A stretch of DNA of 64,000 bases from Parapristionchus giblindavisi. Its lineage: Eukaryota > Nematoda > Chromadorea > Rhabditida > Diplogasteridae. The stretch lies in NCBI GenBank assembly GCA_943737045.1, contig CALSFV010000040.1, forward strand, positions 496,001 to 560,000, written 5' to 3'. The notes under the pieces were generated by a model, which saw only the letters and a list, made by a program, of their open reading frames with translations, did not search any database and was not told where the DNA came from. The position numbers and the translations under genes were made by a program. Shown piece by piece: positions 10,983 to 23,343 of this stretch; position 1 is the stretch's first letter, and every line of letters begins with the position of its first letter.

Positions 10983-12296
10983 CCTCAGCTTGGTAACGAT
11001 GATGGAGAGCAGCGAGAGGACCTTGGCGCTCGCGTGCTGCGGGGCAATTGCGTTGGTAATCAAAGAGGACGGCATCGAAGAGGGGAGGAAGGAATTGTTC
11101 CATGATTGCCTGGAATTACTGATTATAAATATCATTAATAATAATATTATTATTATATTAATTTATTATTCGAATGATTGATTATTGGGGTATTCGATTG
11201 AATCACTAAACAAAATAAGTCAAATTCATTAAATACCAATAATAATAATCAATAAATAAATATCAAATACGTCATCATCATCAGCCTTGGCGACCCATGT
11301 GGATAGCAGGACGAGGATCAGAGATGGTATTAACGATTAACGAGTTAACGAAAATAAGTTAATTTTCGTTAATGTTTTCGTTAATGAAAATCATGCTGGA
11401 GAAGCCCATTTCCTGAACAATCTGTGAAGACAAAAAGGTTGCAAAAATATTCCACCAGTCGTGCACCATTTATTTGATGCTAACAATAAACCTGTAAAAA
11501 AATTGTAAACCAGCTAAATGATCGCTAGAAACATCAATATGGGGGCTGTCAGGCCCACGCACTTTTTTGAAAATTGACGAAATTCGCCAATTAGCGACTA
11601 GGGTGGTAAAGACTCCGAACGGTTACCACTGCGTTATGGGGTAGATGAGTTGGCTACGCTGACTTCACACATAACCCCCTCATATGTATCTCTAATGGCA
11701 TTCGCACAAGAGAGATATGACGGGTTTACAACACTTTGGATTCCTCCTTCATTTAAATTATATTCAAAATCTAATCATTGGACATATTCGTTATTTTGTT
11801 TGTTTTACAACTATTATTTCCAAAAACAATTGTTATCTATATTTTAGGAAACTATAATTCTTTTATGTTATTCTTATTGTTAGAAATGAACGTGTTTGTG
11901 TAAAAAAATTCGAAGTATGAAAAATTAACGAAAATTAACGAAATTAACGAAAATTAACCACTTTATTTTCGTTAATTTAACGACTTAACGAATTAACGAA
12001 AATTTTCATTAACGAACATCTCTGACGAGGATCTCCAGCTTGACGTTCTTCATTGAACGAATGATCGACACCTGCACATCAATCAATAAACGATAGATAC
12101 CGTAACCCATCCACTTGATATCGTACCCGCATTGAGTACAGTACCTACTAATTCTACCGTAATCCGGTGACTTCACATACCGTAAGCACCTCCTCTCCCT
12201 GCTCCTTCACGGCTCCCGACACGTCCTGTGAGTGGATACGGTAGACGGACAGAAGATGATCGTAGATGCGAGTGAGCTGCACCGCGAATGGCATAC
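10983..12296 (-). pseudogene. xpo1: Exportin-1 fragment e10-e11-e12
   Basis: e10 12181-12296 (FAVQLTRIYDHLLSVYRIHS), e11 11271-12071 split by a hAT-like element, e12 10983-11109 (AIMEQFLPPLFDAVLFDYQR). e12 is 127 nt instead of 126: an extra G in the CGCGAGCCCAAG region shifts the frame. With the exon-11 insertion this fragment cannot encode protein. Copied at 34376-35689. Confidence 0.85.
11319..12024. mobile_element. hAT-like non-autonomous element inside exon e11
   Basis: 706 bp with terminal CAGAGATG and CATCTCTG, flanked by the perfect 8-bp duplication ACGAGGAT (11311-11318 and 12025-12032). Uninterrupted e11 in other copies has ACGAGGAT once. An 8-bp duplication and CAGRG-type ends fit the hAT superfamily. 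Both subterminal regions carry many TTAACGA-type repeats in opposite orientation. No transposase frame. Copy at 34712-35417. Confidence 0.9.
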
Positions 12297-12490
12297 CTGA
12301 GATCAATAAATAAATAAATCCATCAATATTATAAATCTTTCATTATTCATCATCATATTATTTGTTTTGCTAACAAGCCATCTTCTTCAATGACACTAAG
12401 CCACTGTCATGCGTACATCAGTCTGGATTACTACTCGAATTCAACAGGTTGTGCGGTGTTACTGCCCTCACCCCGCGTGTCTGTAAATTT

Positions 12491-12840
12491 CTCAGAGGCA
12501 AATTCAAAATTTCAAACAAGAAATCCCATTATTTCTATACAACTATACAACAAGAAATGGAATAAATTTCAATAACCCCGGGTCACGGTTCCGATATAGG
12601 CACAATAGTTTCTTCGCTAGAGCGGCACGTTTACTATCACTACCCGAAAATAGGATCGACTTCTCGATCCCAGACTGATCTATCTTTCCATTGCACCGAT
12701 TTATTGAACTCCTGTATGATTATCAGCTACTGTCGTCCCCACGTGAAACAGTGTTTGATCTCACGCATCATTACATAATATTGTGTTACTTTCTCTTCAC
12801 CTCTCTGTTTATCGTTAAAGATAAATAAATTATTATTATT
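12491..12840 (+). mobile_element. LINE 3'-end fragment
   Basis: Matches the last part of the LINE at 3279-4895: peptide signature NNPGSRF...RHNSFFARAARLL, then 3' UTR and a taaataaattattattatt tail. About 350 bp remain and the frame is broken. Diverged from the 4.6-kb copy, so it is an independent insertion. Duplicate at 35884-36233. Confidence 0.8.
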
Positions 12841-12955
12841 ACTCGAATTTAACAGGTTAAAGTGATACCCCGAGCTCATTTTTAACTATCCGCTCTTGCA
12901 ATACTCTTTCACTTTCTTGGTCTACGATAGAGACCAAGAAAGCGAAACGGGGAGA

Positions 12956-13162
12956 CTCTGGTATTTTCAAACTAGTAGTTTACTTATCTTTCCCACTAGC
13001 CGTAGACTTGCAAGTCTACGGCTAGTTAAACGTAAGTTTACTAGAAGTGGTGTATATACTGTAATACATTTCGTCAAATATTCTTTCACTTGTAGTAAAC
13101 TAACAGGAAACTGCTAGTCTGTGACGTCACGTAAGTAAACTACTAGTTTGGAAATACCAGAG
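12956..13162. mobile_element. 207-bp MITE with 31-bp inverted ends
   Basis: Ends CTCTGGTATTTTCAAACTAG and its complement match over about 31 bp with one mismatch. The centre holds a 32-bp perfect palindrome around cgtagacttgcaagtctacg. Sites lacking it (14750 and 42757 regions) show ggggaga followed directly by gtac/ttac, giving a GA duplication. Copy at 36349-36555. Confidence 0.85.
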
Positions 13163-13221
13163 GAGTACAATTAGCACGGGGTGTGATTTTAAAGAATAAC
13201 AGGAACTTCCCCTAGCATCAA

Positions 13222-14920
13222 GCTGCCAACTGTCAATCATCACAAATATCTCCGTGTTCCTTCACGGCTCCCGACACGTCCTGTGAGTGGATACGGTAGA
13301 CGGACAGAAGATGATCGTAGATGCGAGTGAGCTGCACCGCGAATGGCATACCTGAGATCAATAAATCAACAAATCTATCAATATTGTAATTGATTCATTA
13401 TTTATCATATTATTATTAGTGAGCGTAATAGAATTGTTACTAATACGAATTCGCGGGTACATTAGTCATGACTACTACGCGAATTCAACAGGCAGGTTGT
13501 GCGGTGTTGCTGCACTAATCTTGCGTGGCTACGGCGTTACGTCGAATTTCTCCAAGAAAAATTTCCAATGTGTAACTATCAAACGAAATTTTGTAAAATT
13601 TGTACCATTAACCACGCACAAAATTACAGTGGAAATTTACACAGTGGAGAGTTTACGTGAGCGTCGCCGGCGTTACGGTACGTAAGGTAACATCGCATTA
13701 GAAAATAACAAAATGGGCATTTCGGACGCAACTTAGAAACCGGATGATTTCGCGCAACACATGTGAATGAAATGTCGGGAATCCAAGCGTGAAACCAATG
13801 CGAAGAGGCGATCCTCGACAACAACAAACAGATCATACCTATATCCTTGCACGCAGCCACGTTCGTCTTCAGAATGTCGATCATGTTGCGGAGCAACAAC
13901 AAATAAATAGCTTATTTATTTATTTATAATTTAATTATTTTTATCCTTCCTTATGCGACACATTTAACGGGTAAACGAAATTTCAAACATGTATATTATT
14001 ATTGAACATATAATGGACAGGTCCTCACAATTAACTTAAAGGGACAGAATCCTTTGTCAACGGCCTCTTCAACGTTCTACGCTCTCTCGTTTTTAGAGAA
14101 CAAAGAAATCCAATGAAGAGGCCAATGAGAGAGGCTACTCACTCTTCAACCCCATATACACCAAATTATCTGTTACAAACACTCAAAAATAAAACTCACA
14201 AATCAATCAATATCTTAGAATCCTTAAATCAATCAATACCTCAGGATCCTTGAGACATTCCACATTGGACTATGCATCATCAATTATCTCCAACCACACA
14301 GCATTACGAACCGTCATCAACTTCTCGATCAGTGCCTCCTACAAGAAAAAATAAAACAAATATTTTACAAATCCTTCAATAATATAGAGCCTCTAAACTC
14401 AATCAATCAACGGTCAAAAGATCATAATTTTAAATTTATCACTGCATTTTTTAATTCATTCAAAAATCGAAAAAAAGCAATGTTTTTTTAAAACATCAAC
14501 ACGCTAAATTTTAACTATTGAAATAATCGAAACGAAGGAATTACAATTGTGTGATTCTCAATTAAATCCGTATATAAGCACACTTGTGATACCAGAAATG
14601 TGTCACAGGCTTTCGTACGTCAGCGCGAACTGCTACTCGAATTCAACAGGTTAAACTGATACCCCGAGCTCGTTTTTAACTCTCCGCTCTTGCAATGCTC
14701 TTTCACTTTCTTGGTCTACGATAGAGACCAAGAAAGCAACGGGGAGATTACAATTAGATCGGGGTTTGCTTTTAAAGAACAACAGGAACTTCCCCTAGCA
14801 TTAAGCAGCTAACTGTCAATCATCACGAATATCTCCGTCTCCTCGACCTCGGTGATCATGAGCAGCATCTTGAGTGCGTACGCGTGCACCTCACGCGACT
14901 CCTCGTTCTTGCCATTGACA
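13222..14920 (-). pseudogene. xpo1: Scrambled exportin-1 fragments with chimeric exon
   Basis: From high to low: e1 about 14827-14920 (ALKMLLMITEVEETEIF, human about 333-360); e8 14240-14338, where GAG is TAG so the exon has a stop (IDDA*SNV); e9 13839-13896, which has lost its acceptor; and a fusion in which e10 (to 13351) runs at about 13248 straight into the tail of e1. The join lies in the shared bases ACGGAGA. e1 followed by e8 is not the gene's order. Copied at 36615-39885; the e1/e10 fusion also at 42831-42950. Confidence 0.8.
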
Positions 14921-15283
14921 AAGTAATCAATAATGGCATAACCTATTCTGCGTTCAACTAGGTGGAGCCATCTCAGTATCATAGACCCGGCACTTTCATG
15001 TTTCGGATACTTTTTATGCTTCAGATTTAACATATCCCACAGTAGCTCTGTCTCTATTTCAACCATATTATAGTGTTTCTTGAGAAAGGACACAAAGTAC
15101 AGAATGTAAAGCATAAGCAGTCACTATCCAACATTTTTGATGTCTCGATTCTTTATGCTAGCCTCTCTCTTATCGACATCCCAAACCATCTACTTTCATG
15201 TTTCATTCACTCTTAATACGATTCAGCTAGGCTTATAATCTGGTCAATTAGATATCGAAACGTTCAAAGTCCAACATATTTAA

Positions 15284-16270
15284 GAGGCCGTTTGTGTAAG
15301 TGTCGAACAAGGGTTGGCACATGTCAAAAATTATGATACCCTCAAAACTTGTGTATAGGGGTTATCGACCATGCTGATGAAGATAGGCATAGTCATTTTG
15401 GCTCCAGTGGTCCCGCGACGCCTGGGATTACGGTAAGATCACGTTTTCAGGCCATTCTCGGTCCATGGTAGAGCTAGAGGTATGAAAATTGGGCTCCTTG
15501 GACAGAATTCTATGGCGATAATGGCTGTCTACTTTATTAGTTTTGAAAATTTTCCAAAAGGTCGATAAATGGAAATTTTGATGGAGACGTTTGCGCCCCA
15601 GACGAGTATGACAGTTCGAACCGGCGTGACGAGAGGATCACAACGATATATTATGAGCCCATATCTCCGTTGCACCGCTAATATTGCTTCGATATAGTGA
15701 TCTGCAAAATGACGAGGAGTTGTCTGCGTCTCTCTATTCCGCGCGCTCTCTTGACACTCTCTCATTTCGCCGCGATCTCGAGAGAGTGCGAGAGAGCGTG
15801 CGGAATTGAGAGAGTCCTCTTGTTTACCTCTTTCGCAGATCACTATATCGAGGCAATATTAGCGGTGCAACGGAGATATGTGCTCATAATACATCATTGT
15901 GATCCACTCGTCACGCCGGTTCGAACTGTCATACTCGTCTGGGGCGCAAACGTCTCCATCAAAATTTTCAATTGTCGACATTTTGGAAAGTTTTCAAAAC
16001 TAATGAAGTAGACAGCGATCATCGACATCGAATTCTGTCCTAGGAGCCCAATTTTCATACCTTTAGCTCTACCATGGACCGAGAATGGCCTGAAAACGTG
16101 ATCTTACCGTAATGCCGCTCAAGCGTTGCGGGACCACTGGAGCCAAAATGACTATGCCTATCTTCATCAGCATGGTCGATAACCCCTATACACAAGTTTT
16201 GAGGGTATCAAATTTTTTGGCCTGTGCCAACCCTCTCCCAGATTTGCCCGACTCTTACTCAAACGGCCTC
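15284..16270. mobile_element. 987-bp foldback element, TTAA target duplication
   Basis: A near-complete inverted repeat: gaggccgttt at the left end, aaacggcctc at the right, arms about 480 bp meeting near 15760-15790 in a GAGAGAGTG-rich loop. It is flanked by TTAA at 15280-15283 and 16271-16274. Open frames inside are mirror images of each other and not genes. TTAA duplication is the hallmark of piggyBac-type insertion. Copy at 40249-41235. Confidence 0.85.
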
Positions 16271-17031
16271 TTAATGCTACTCTCCATTGCTTACAATCAG
16301 ATCGCTCTCAAATCGAGATCTCCCAAACCAAGCACTTTGATGTTTCACTCACTCCTAATACCCCATATTCAGAGCTCAAGACAATTCTATGCATATTCCA
16401 CGATGCCTCAGCAGAAAAAAATGGCGATAATTTTTTTTAAATTAAGATAATATTAAAATATGACTATGCATTTTTGAGCATGAAAACATCACTAATCCAT
16501 GTCTAATCTATAATCCAACACCACCTATACTCTCGCTTTGTTCAAACAGAAATAAATCTCAAATTGAGAATCTCAATCAAATCGAAAACCATGTACTTTT
16601 ATGATTCACCAACTCTTAATAGGATTCAGCTATACATATAATCTGTTTTATCTAATTTGTTGAATCTTAAAAGCAACAATATTCGAGGGAGCCTAGAAGG
16701 GAACGATTGCGGTAAAGCAAAGGCGTAAATATATGTAGCAACAAGCAATCAATACTATCATAATCAAACGTCCTTGAAGCTAACCACTAGTACTTCGGCT
16801 GCATCACGTTCAACAATATATAATGCTCATTTTTATTTGAAATTTGAAAATTTTTCCGACCAAAATTGTTTTTTTTAATTCCGAAAAAATCGGAAAAATT
16901 GCTCTAAAAAGTTTTCAAAAATAACATTTGAAGATATTTAGTAATTTTTAACTTACCGGTCATATTTATGATATTCTGATAATGATCAATAGTCACGTCT
17001 ATAGCGCTCTGCGTCTCCAAAAATGTATAGT

Positions 17032-17103
17032 AGGGAGCACCCGGATTTGAACCGAGGACCTCTCGATCTGCAGTCGAATGCTCTGCCACTGAGCAATACC
17101 CCC
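17032..17103 (-). tRNA. Degenerate tRNA-Cys, antisense partner
   Basis: 72-nt match to tRNA-Cys with anticodon GCA, but the A box reads TATTGCTC, the T stem has a C to T mismatch (CCTCGG) and the 3' acceptor strand is GCTCCC. Probably a pseudogene. Divergent to 17222. Confidence 0.8.
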
Positions 17104-17221
17104 GAGCGAAAATGGGAAGCGTCTTCTCTGTGCAAATAGTCCCTAAGATGCTTGTTAAACGTTTTGGCATCATAAACCGTCTAAACATCTCTTCATTGTC
17201 GTTATTTTCTGTTAAGACATC

Positions 17222-17293
17222 GGGGGTATAGCTCAGTGGCAGAGCATTCGACTGCAGATCGAGAGGTCCCCGGTTCAAATCCGGGTGCCCCCT
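17222..17293 (+). tRNA. tRNA-Cys (GCA)
   Basis: Identical in all stems and loops to the gene at 10175; full cloverleaf with anticodon GCA. Downstream sequence ttgttttataatttttatga is shared with the other copies. Confidence 0.95.
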
Positions 17294-17482
17294 AATTGTT
17301 TTATAATTTTTATGAATTATTTTTGGTCATTCTACATATGATTCATTTTGCGACGTTGTACCAGTTAGTTTACAATGATCGGTAGAATTAGATTGAGACG
17401 GCGTACGCGGCGAATCAATAAGACCTTTGATGCTACTCTAGATTCATTCAACAACGTAGATATCTCTCAAATCGCAATCTCC

Positions 17483-18944
17483 AAACAGCATTAGGCAGCG
17501 TCATCATCTTCTCGATCAGTGCCTCCTACAAAAGAAATCAATAAAAAAGAACCCTTTAATCAAAACCTTTAAAGTCAATCAATCAATATCCAATAGATAA
17601 AAAACACTAATTCAGATTTTTCAGTGTATAACAGAATGATTGAAGCCTACTGATACGAAGCCAACGGCTTGCGTAAATCAGCGCGGACTGCTACTCGAAT
17701 TCAACAGGTTAGAGAATAACAAAATGCAGTTCCCTATCCTGCGTTATTTTGATAGGCGTCTAACCAGTCTCTTTCGCGCTTCACCCAATCTCTATCTAGT
17801 CCACTCTCGATCACGAATCTAACCTGCCTATGATAGTGCGGGCACGTCTTGTCACAGATGAGCCCCGTCACGCGCATTTGCTCGTTCGCCATCTCTTCCT
17901 TATTATTATCCATTCTTATTATCTAATTGAAAGGGAAAGAGTCACAACACTAATTACGAATCACGAGCAGCATATATCAGCATTTGTTTCGTCTAAAAAA
18001 CTATCTCAGAGTCAACTTCGATTCTCTGGCCCAAAATGCGATACTCAATCGCAAACTTAGAGTAACCTTTAGCAGTGTCCCCAGGGCACAACGCAAAGCA
18101 CCAAATCATAGCTTCAAGCTAAATCTCACCTGGATTGTTTTTTATCGCTCTGCGCCGAGATGATAGTTCCGACGGCGTCGTAGAAGACGTGCGCCTGCAG
18201 TGAACTCAAAGATCAGTCATGGAGATCAAAAGATCAAAGATCAAACCTGAGGTGGTGTCAGATCACAGATGATGGATGACAGTTGCCATTTGTCAGTTTA
18301 TTGACACTCACATGCCAATGTATTGACAACTGTCACTCTCTCAATTCGGATTTGTCCACGAAAATGAAAAAAAATTGTAATGTGTAAATTTCAAACGAAA
18401 TTTTGTAAAGTTTGTACCATTATCCATGCACAAAATTACAGTAGAAATTTACACACTGGAGAGTTTACCTGGACGTCGGCGGCGTTACGGTACGTAAGGT
18501 AACAACGCATTAGAAAATAACAAAATGGGCATTTCGGACGCAACTTAGAAACCGGATGATTTCGCGCAACACATGTGAATGAAATGTCGGGAATCCATGC
18601 GTGAAACCAATGCGAAGAGGCGATCTCGACAACAACAAACAGATCTTATTGAGCGTATAAAAATCACTTGTTTTATTTGTAGAAGAGACTATTTCTTGTT
18701 TTGCATGGTTAAGATACTATGCCGATCTCTTTTATATTAAATAGCGAGCGGCGAAGGTCAGCCGGGTTAGGGAGAGGCAGCGGAGAGACAATCGAGATGC
18801 GTGGCGAGATCTAGCCTTTGAGCGACTTCCGTTCTTTAGCGCACAGTGTCATTTTCTTATGCAAGTACATTTTATACGCTCAATACCTATAGCCTTGCAT
18901 GCAGCCACGTTCGTCTTCAGAATGTCGATCATGTTGTGGAGCAC
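17483..18944 (-). pseudogene. xpo1: Scrambled exportin-1 fragments e9/e5/e6/e7/e8
   Basis: High to low: e9 18887-18944 (complete, downstream splice site rebuilt by a MITE end), a piece of e5 about 18247-18283, e6 18130-18194 (65 nt instead of 63, frameshift by an A-run replacing CCTACT), e7-like block 17824-17898, and the first 43 nt of e8 17483-17525 (EALIEKMMTLPNAV) fused to repeat sequence. e9 before e5 is out of order, so a deletion joined the e5 exon to the e9-e10 intron. Confidence 0.8.
18649..18883. mobile_element. TTGAGCGTATA MITE inserted at a splice donor
   Basis: 235 bp with perfect ends TTGAGCGTATAAAA and TTTTATACGCTCAA, flanked by TA. It lies two or three bases from exon e9, inside the donor TAGGTAAG. 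The duplicated TA leaves a GTA, so the donor becomes GTATTG. Confidence 0.85.
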
Positions 18945-19211
18945 CTACAAGTATATTTCTTATTTATTTATTTATCTTTCTCTTCCTTAGCATTTAGCAG
19001 GTGTACATGAAATTTCAAATATGGATATTTTTAATGAACATATAATTTCCTCCAGCGTGTCCACCTATGACTTTCACGTTTCAGCTCCCCATAAAATATT
19101 AGATTAGGCGTCTCATGCAATGTTAATCACAAGAGTTTTTGTATTTGTAAAAAAATATGTTAATTTTGTATGTGGAACCCGGATGTAAAGATGTGAATGC
19201 AAAAATAGAGT

Positions 19212-19283
19212 AGGGGGCACCCGGATTTGAACCGGGGACCTCTCGATCTGCAGTCGAATGCTCTGCCACTGAGATATACTCCC
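19212..19283 (-). tRNA. tRNA-Cys-like, acceptor and A box altered
   Basis: Anticodon arm and T arm are intact (GCA), but the 5' acceptor strand is GGGAGTA (one mismatch) and the A box reads TATCTCAGTGG. Function doubtful. Same at 50954-51025. Confidence 0.75.
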
Positions 19284-19361
19284 TAAGATGCTTGCTAAAC
19301 GTTTTGACGTGATAAACGATCTAAACATCTCTTCACTGTTGTTATTTTCTCTTAAATCATC

Positions 19362-19433
19362 GGGGGTATAGCTCAGTGGCAGAGCATTCGACTGCAGATC
19401 GAGAGGTCCCCGGTTCAAATCCGGGTGCCCCCT
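19362..19433 (+). tRNA. tRNA-Cys (GCA)
   Basis: Full 72-nt tRNA-Cys with all stems paired, anticodon GCA, discriminator T. Confidence 0.95.
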
Positions 19434-20200
19434 ACTTGTTTTATAATTTTTATGAATAATTTTCGGTCATTCTACATATGATTCATTTTGCGACGTTGTG
19501 CCAGTTATTTTACAATGATTGGTACACGTATATTGTTTTTTTTGTTTTTTATAATATATTGTTCACCTAAATTGTTGAGTAACACAGGCGATCTAAAAAA
19601 CTATCGATCAATAACTCTTGTCATCTTCCCCAAGCCCTTGCCATTATTATTATTGTTATTGCATCTATTACTTTGTTATTTGTTGTAGCACCTGGTGTAT
19701 CAAATAAATAAATAGACCAATGCCATTGAGATGTTCAGATAAACTGTTCTCGTAGGTTATTTTTCCTCATCCAGTCATATCGATTGAAATTCTTTCCTAA
19801 ACCGATGATTATTCAAGTCATATTTCCTCTCAGCCGCAGGAATACATTCTCCAATCCTTACCGCATGCAAGTCATCGCTATCGATATCACGCAGAAAATC
19901 TGTAGGAGTGTACAAAACAATTAAACCACATGTTTTATTTACTGGACTTCTCGATACATGTATAATATTTATCGAAACAACGCCAGAACATACGAATAAA
20001 AGTGAGAGGAGTGATGGTGAATATTCAACGGTAGATTGAGGCTATAATGAATACAAGATAAGAATACGGTAGAAATAGGACAGTCATAGATCGATAGATA
20101 GACGAGATAGATAATAATTATCAAAACAACTTGAATAAAGTACAAAAATGTGAAGATATTGTTGTGTTCGGATCGATAAATCAATAGTGCTATCTCCAGA
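19434..20200. other. Spacer with LINE reverse-transcriptase remnant
   Basis: Near 19580-19640 the plus strand reads GDLKNYRSITLV, like the NYRPIS motif that opens LINE reverse transcriptases, then breaks off into an attattattattgtt tract and a caaataaataaat end. Looks like an internally deleted LINE relic, different from the 3.3-kb element. The rest is AT-rich, with gatagatagacgagatagat simple repeats around 20090. No gene. Confidence 0.4.
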
Positions 20201-21971
20201 TTAGTTAGATATCAAACTAAAAACGGTCGAGCAAACTCAAAGATCAAAGATCAAACGAATACCGTACCTTGAGCTGCACGAGGAAGTCACGAATGTGATT
20301 CTTCATCTGACTGATGTTGTTGTTGAACGAGATGAAGCCCTTGATGATCACACGCACTTGATCTCTGCAAGTGGTTTTGTTTAGATTGGGATTCATCCCG
20401 ACTCGGATTTATTCCGAGCCAATTTGACTGGTTGAGCTTATATTCACAACCAGTCATCTTCATGTTTCACATCCATCTTAACTGGACATTCCAAGATCGA
20501 TTTGCAGTCTCATTACACCCATGCTCCAAAAAAATCGGAAATCAAATGATCCAATCAATAAATCAATCAATAAAGCGACTCACTGTGACAGATTGGTAAT
20601 GTGCCGGACAAAGATGTTGCCAATGTGCTCATAGATGAAGTCGACGTTTGCCTGGGCGGGATTGGCCTCGTTCAGACGTACAGTATTCGATGTCTCCAGA
20701 GCACGGAACATCAGACACATTATCTCGGCAAAGTAGGTCATACCTGACAAAATTTACATTTAATAATTTTGTATTGATCCTAGAAGCAATCAATAAATCA
20801 ATCAATAATCTACCTGCGACTTGGACCTGATTTGAATCGGCCACGACAGCGAGCACGTGCTGGAGGATGGAGAGGAAGTGTCTGGAAACGAAGGAAACAT
20901 AGTCAAAGATCAAAGATCAAACTAAAATATTCGTATCAAACTACACTCACTTCTGGTAGAAGGGCTGTGCTTGTTCAGAAGGCAGCGATCCCACCTTCGT
21001 CAGCATATCCTTGAGGATGTCAAGGCCTAAAAATGATCATATATTTTTAAAGATGAAAAAGTCAGTCGTCGATTGCCTCAGTCGGTGAGCTACCGTACTT
21101 ACCCATCTCGGCGACGTTTCTCATGCTGTGCTGGAAGGCCCACACGACAGCATCGATCACGTACCTGAATAAAAATGTTTTTTTTTGTGAGATGAAACAA
21201 TTTTGAAGAATCACACATCATTCAACTAGTCGAAATCATGTTTCAGTTCACTGTAATCAATCCCTGAACTCGACTATGGACCGATTTATCCCACACGACA
21301 GCGAATACAGAGAGTATTACCCCACGTGTATTTTTGACAGAGTTACATTTAGTTCTAGTTAGCCAACCGATCTCTAAGAGAATTTGCCTTGAGTGTAGTG
21401 GCCCAACGATAAGCAATTTACAAATTTTCAAACAAGCGATCAAACATCACATTCATCATTCATCATTCGATCACATTCATGCCACACTTCTTTCGTATAT
21501 TGGGCATGAGAACCGACTGGACGAGAACTATTTGCATACTTTTCCTACTCATTAGCGCTTGTCTCTGATATGCAAGCAGTTCTCATCGACGGGTTTTTTG
21601 TTAGTATAATCATATATTCGAAAGTAAACTCACTGCATCTGCTCTGCGGGCAGCTCGAGGAAGACGGGGAAGCAGCTCTGAGAGAGCGACAGAAGCAGAC
21701 GGAAGAAACCCGTGCGATGCTCCGGATACGCCTCCATGTCCTGAGGCGATTATTGATTTATTGATTGAGCGATTATTGATTTATTGATTGATCGATTATT
21801 GATTTATTGATTGAGCGAGTATTGATTTATCGATTGAGCCGAATATTGATTTATCGATTGAGCGGTTATTGATTGATTCATAAACTCACCTTATTGATCA
21901 TTCCGAGGGTGCAGTCAAATACAGCTTCGAGGATGCGCGGCACTTCAGGGGCGATGCGTTCCTGAATATTA

Positions 21972-22071
<100 letters not shown>

Positions 22072-23212
22072 TTATCTAATATTCCGATATGTAGGAGAGT
22101 CGTCAATCATATTTTCACCAATTATTGTTCACTTAATTGTTCTTGCAATTATTACTATTAATATAGTTAATTGTTATATCGCATCGGTGGACGAGGATCT
22201 CTCGCTTGACGTTCTTCATTGAACGAATGATCGACACCTGCACATCAATCAATAAACGCCAGATACCGTAACCCATCCACCTGATATCGTACCCGCGTTG
22301 GGAACGATACCTACTAATTCTACCGTAACCCGGTGACTTCACGTACCGTAAGCACCTCCTCTCCGTGCTCTTTCACGGCTCCCGACACGTCCTGTGAGTG
22401 GATACGGTAGACGGACAGAAGAAGATCGTAGATGCGAGTGAGCTGCACCGCGAATGGCATACCTTCAATCAATTAATTGATAAATCCATCAATATTGTAA
22501 ATGATTCATTATTCATCATATTATTATTACTACAGCCGATGGAATTGTTACTAATACGAATTCATGCGTGCATCAGTCTGGATTACTACTCGAATTCAAC
22601 AGGTTGTGCGGTGTTACTGCCCTCGCAATGCGTGTCTACGCCGTTACGTAGGATTTGTCCAAGAAAAGATTGCAATGTGTAAATTTCGAACGAAATTTTG
22701 TAAAATTTGTACCATTAACCATGCATAAAATTAAAGTAGAAATTTACACACTGGAGAGTTTACCTGGACGTCGGCGGCGTTACGGTACGTAAGGTAACAT
22801 CGCATTAGAAAATAACCAAAAGAGCAGTTCGGACGCAACTTAAAAACCGGTTGATTTCGCGCAACACATGTGAATGAAATGTCCAGCATCCATTCGTGAA
22901 ACCAATAGGAATCGCATTATTGTAAAACAAACAGATCTTATTATACCTATAGCCTTGCACGCAGCCACGTTCGTCTTCAGAATGTTGATCATGTTGTGGA
23001 GCACCTACAAGTACATATATTTATTTATATATTATTTAATTATTTTTTATCTTTCCTTTCCTTAACAATTAACAGATGTACGTGAAATTTCAAATATGGA
23101 TATTTTTAATGAACATATAATGGATAAATCCTAGGAATTCATCTGATCCGATATTATTTGTAAAAAAAACACTCAAAGATAGATCTCAAATCAATCAATA
23201 TCTTAGTATCCT

Positions 23213-23343
23213 TAAATCAATCAATACCTCAGGATCCTTAAATCAATCAATACCTCAGGATCCTTAAATCAATCAATACCTCAGGATCCTTAAATCAATC
23301 AATACCTCAGGATCCTTAAATCAATCAATACCTCAGGATCCTT
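23213..23343. repeat. 26-bp minisatellite carrying a splice donor
   Basis: Five units as at 5534-5664, each repeating the exon e8 end and its GT donor on the minus strand. Confidence 0.95.

Larger units (their letters stand above)
8467..17500. repeat. Segmental duplication block B, copy 1
   Basis: Matches 31872-42500 base for base over long stretches, at offset +23405 up to about 10710 and +23393 after a short A-run difference. It holds the same exon fragments, tRNA-Cys, hAT element, LINE fragment, 207-bp MITE and TTAA foldback. The only large difference is the Tc1-like element at 37409-38951 in copy 2. Either a recent duplication or an assembly duplicate. Confidence 0.9.

Noticed and set aside
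15529..16011. Two opposite 104-codon frames
   Set aside because: Mirror images in the arms of the foldback element; no protein motif.
19488..19688. LINE reverse transcriptase gene
   Set aside because: Only a 12-residue match to the NYRPIS region; kept as a low-confidence relic, not a gene.
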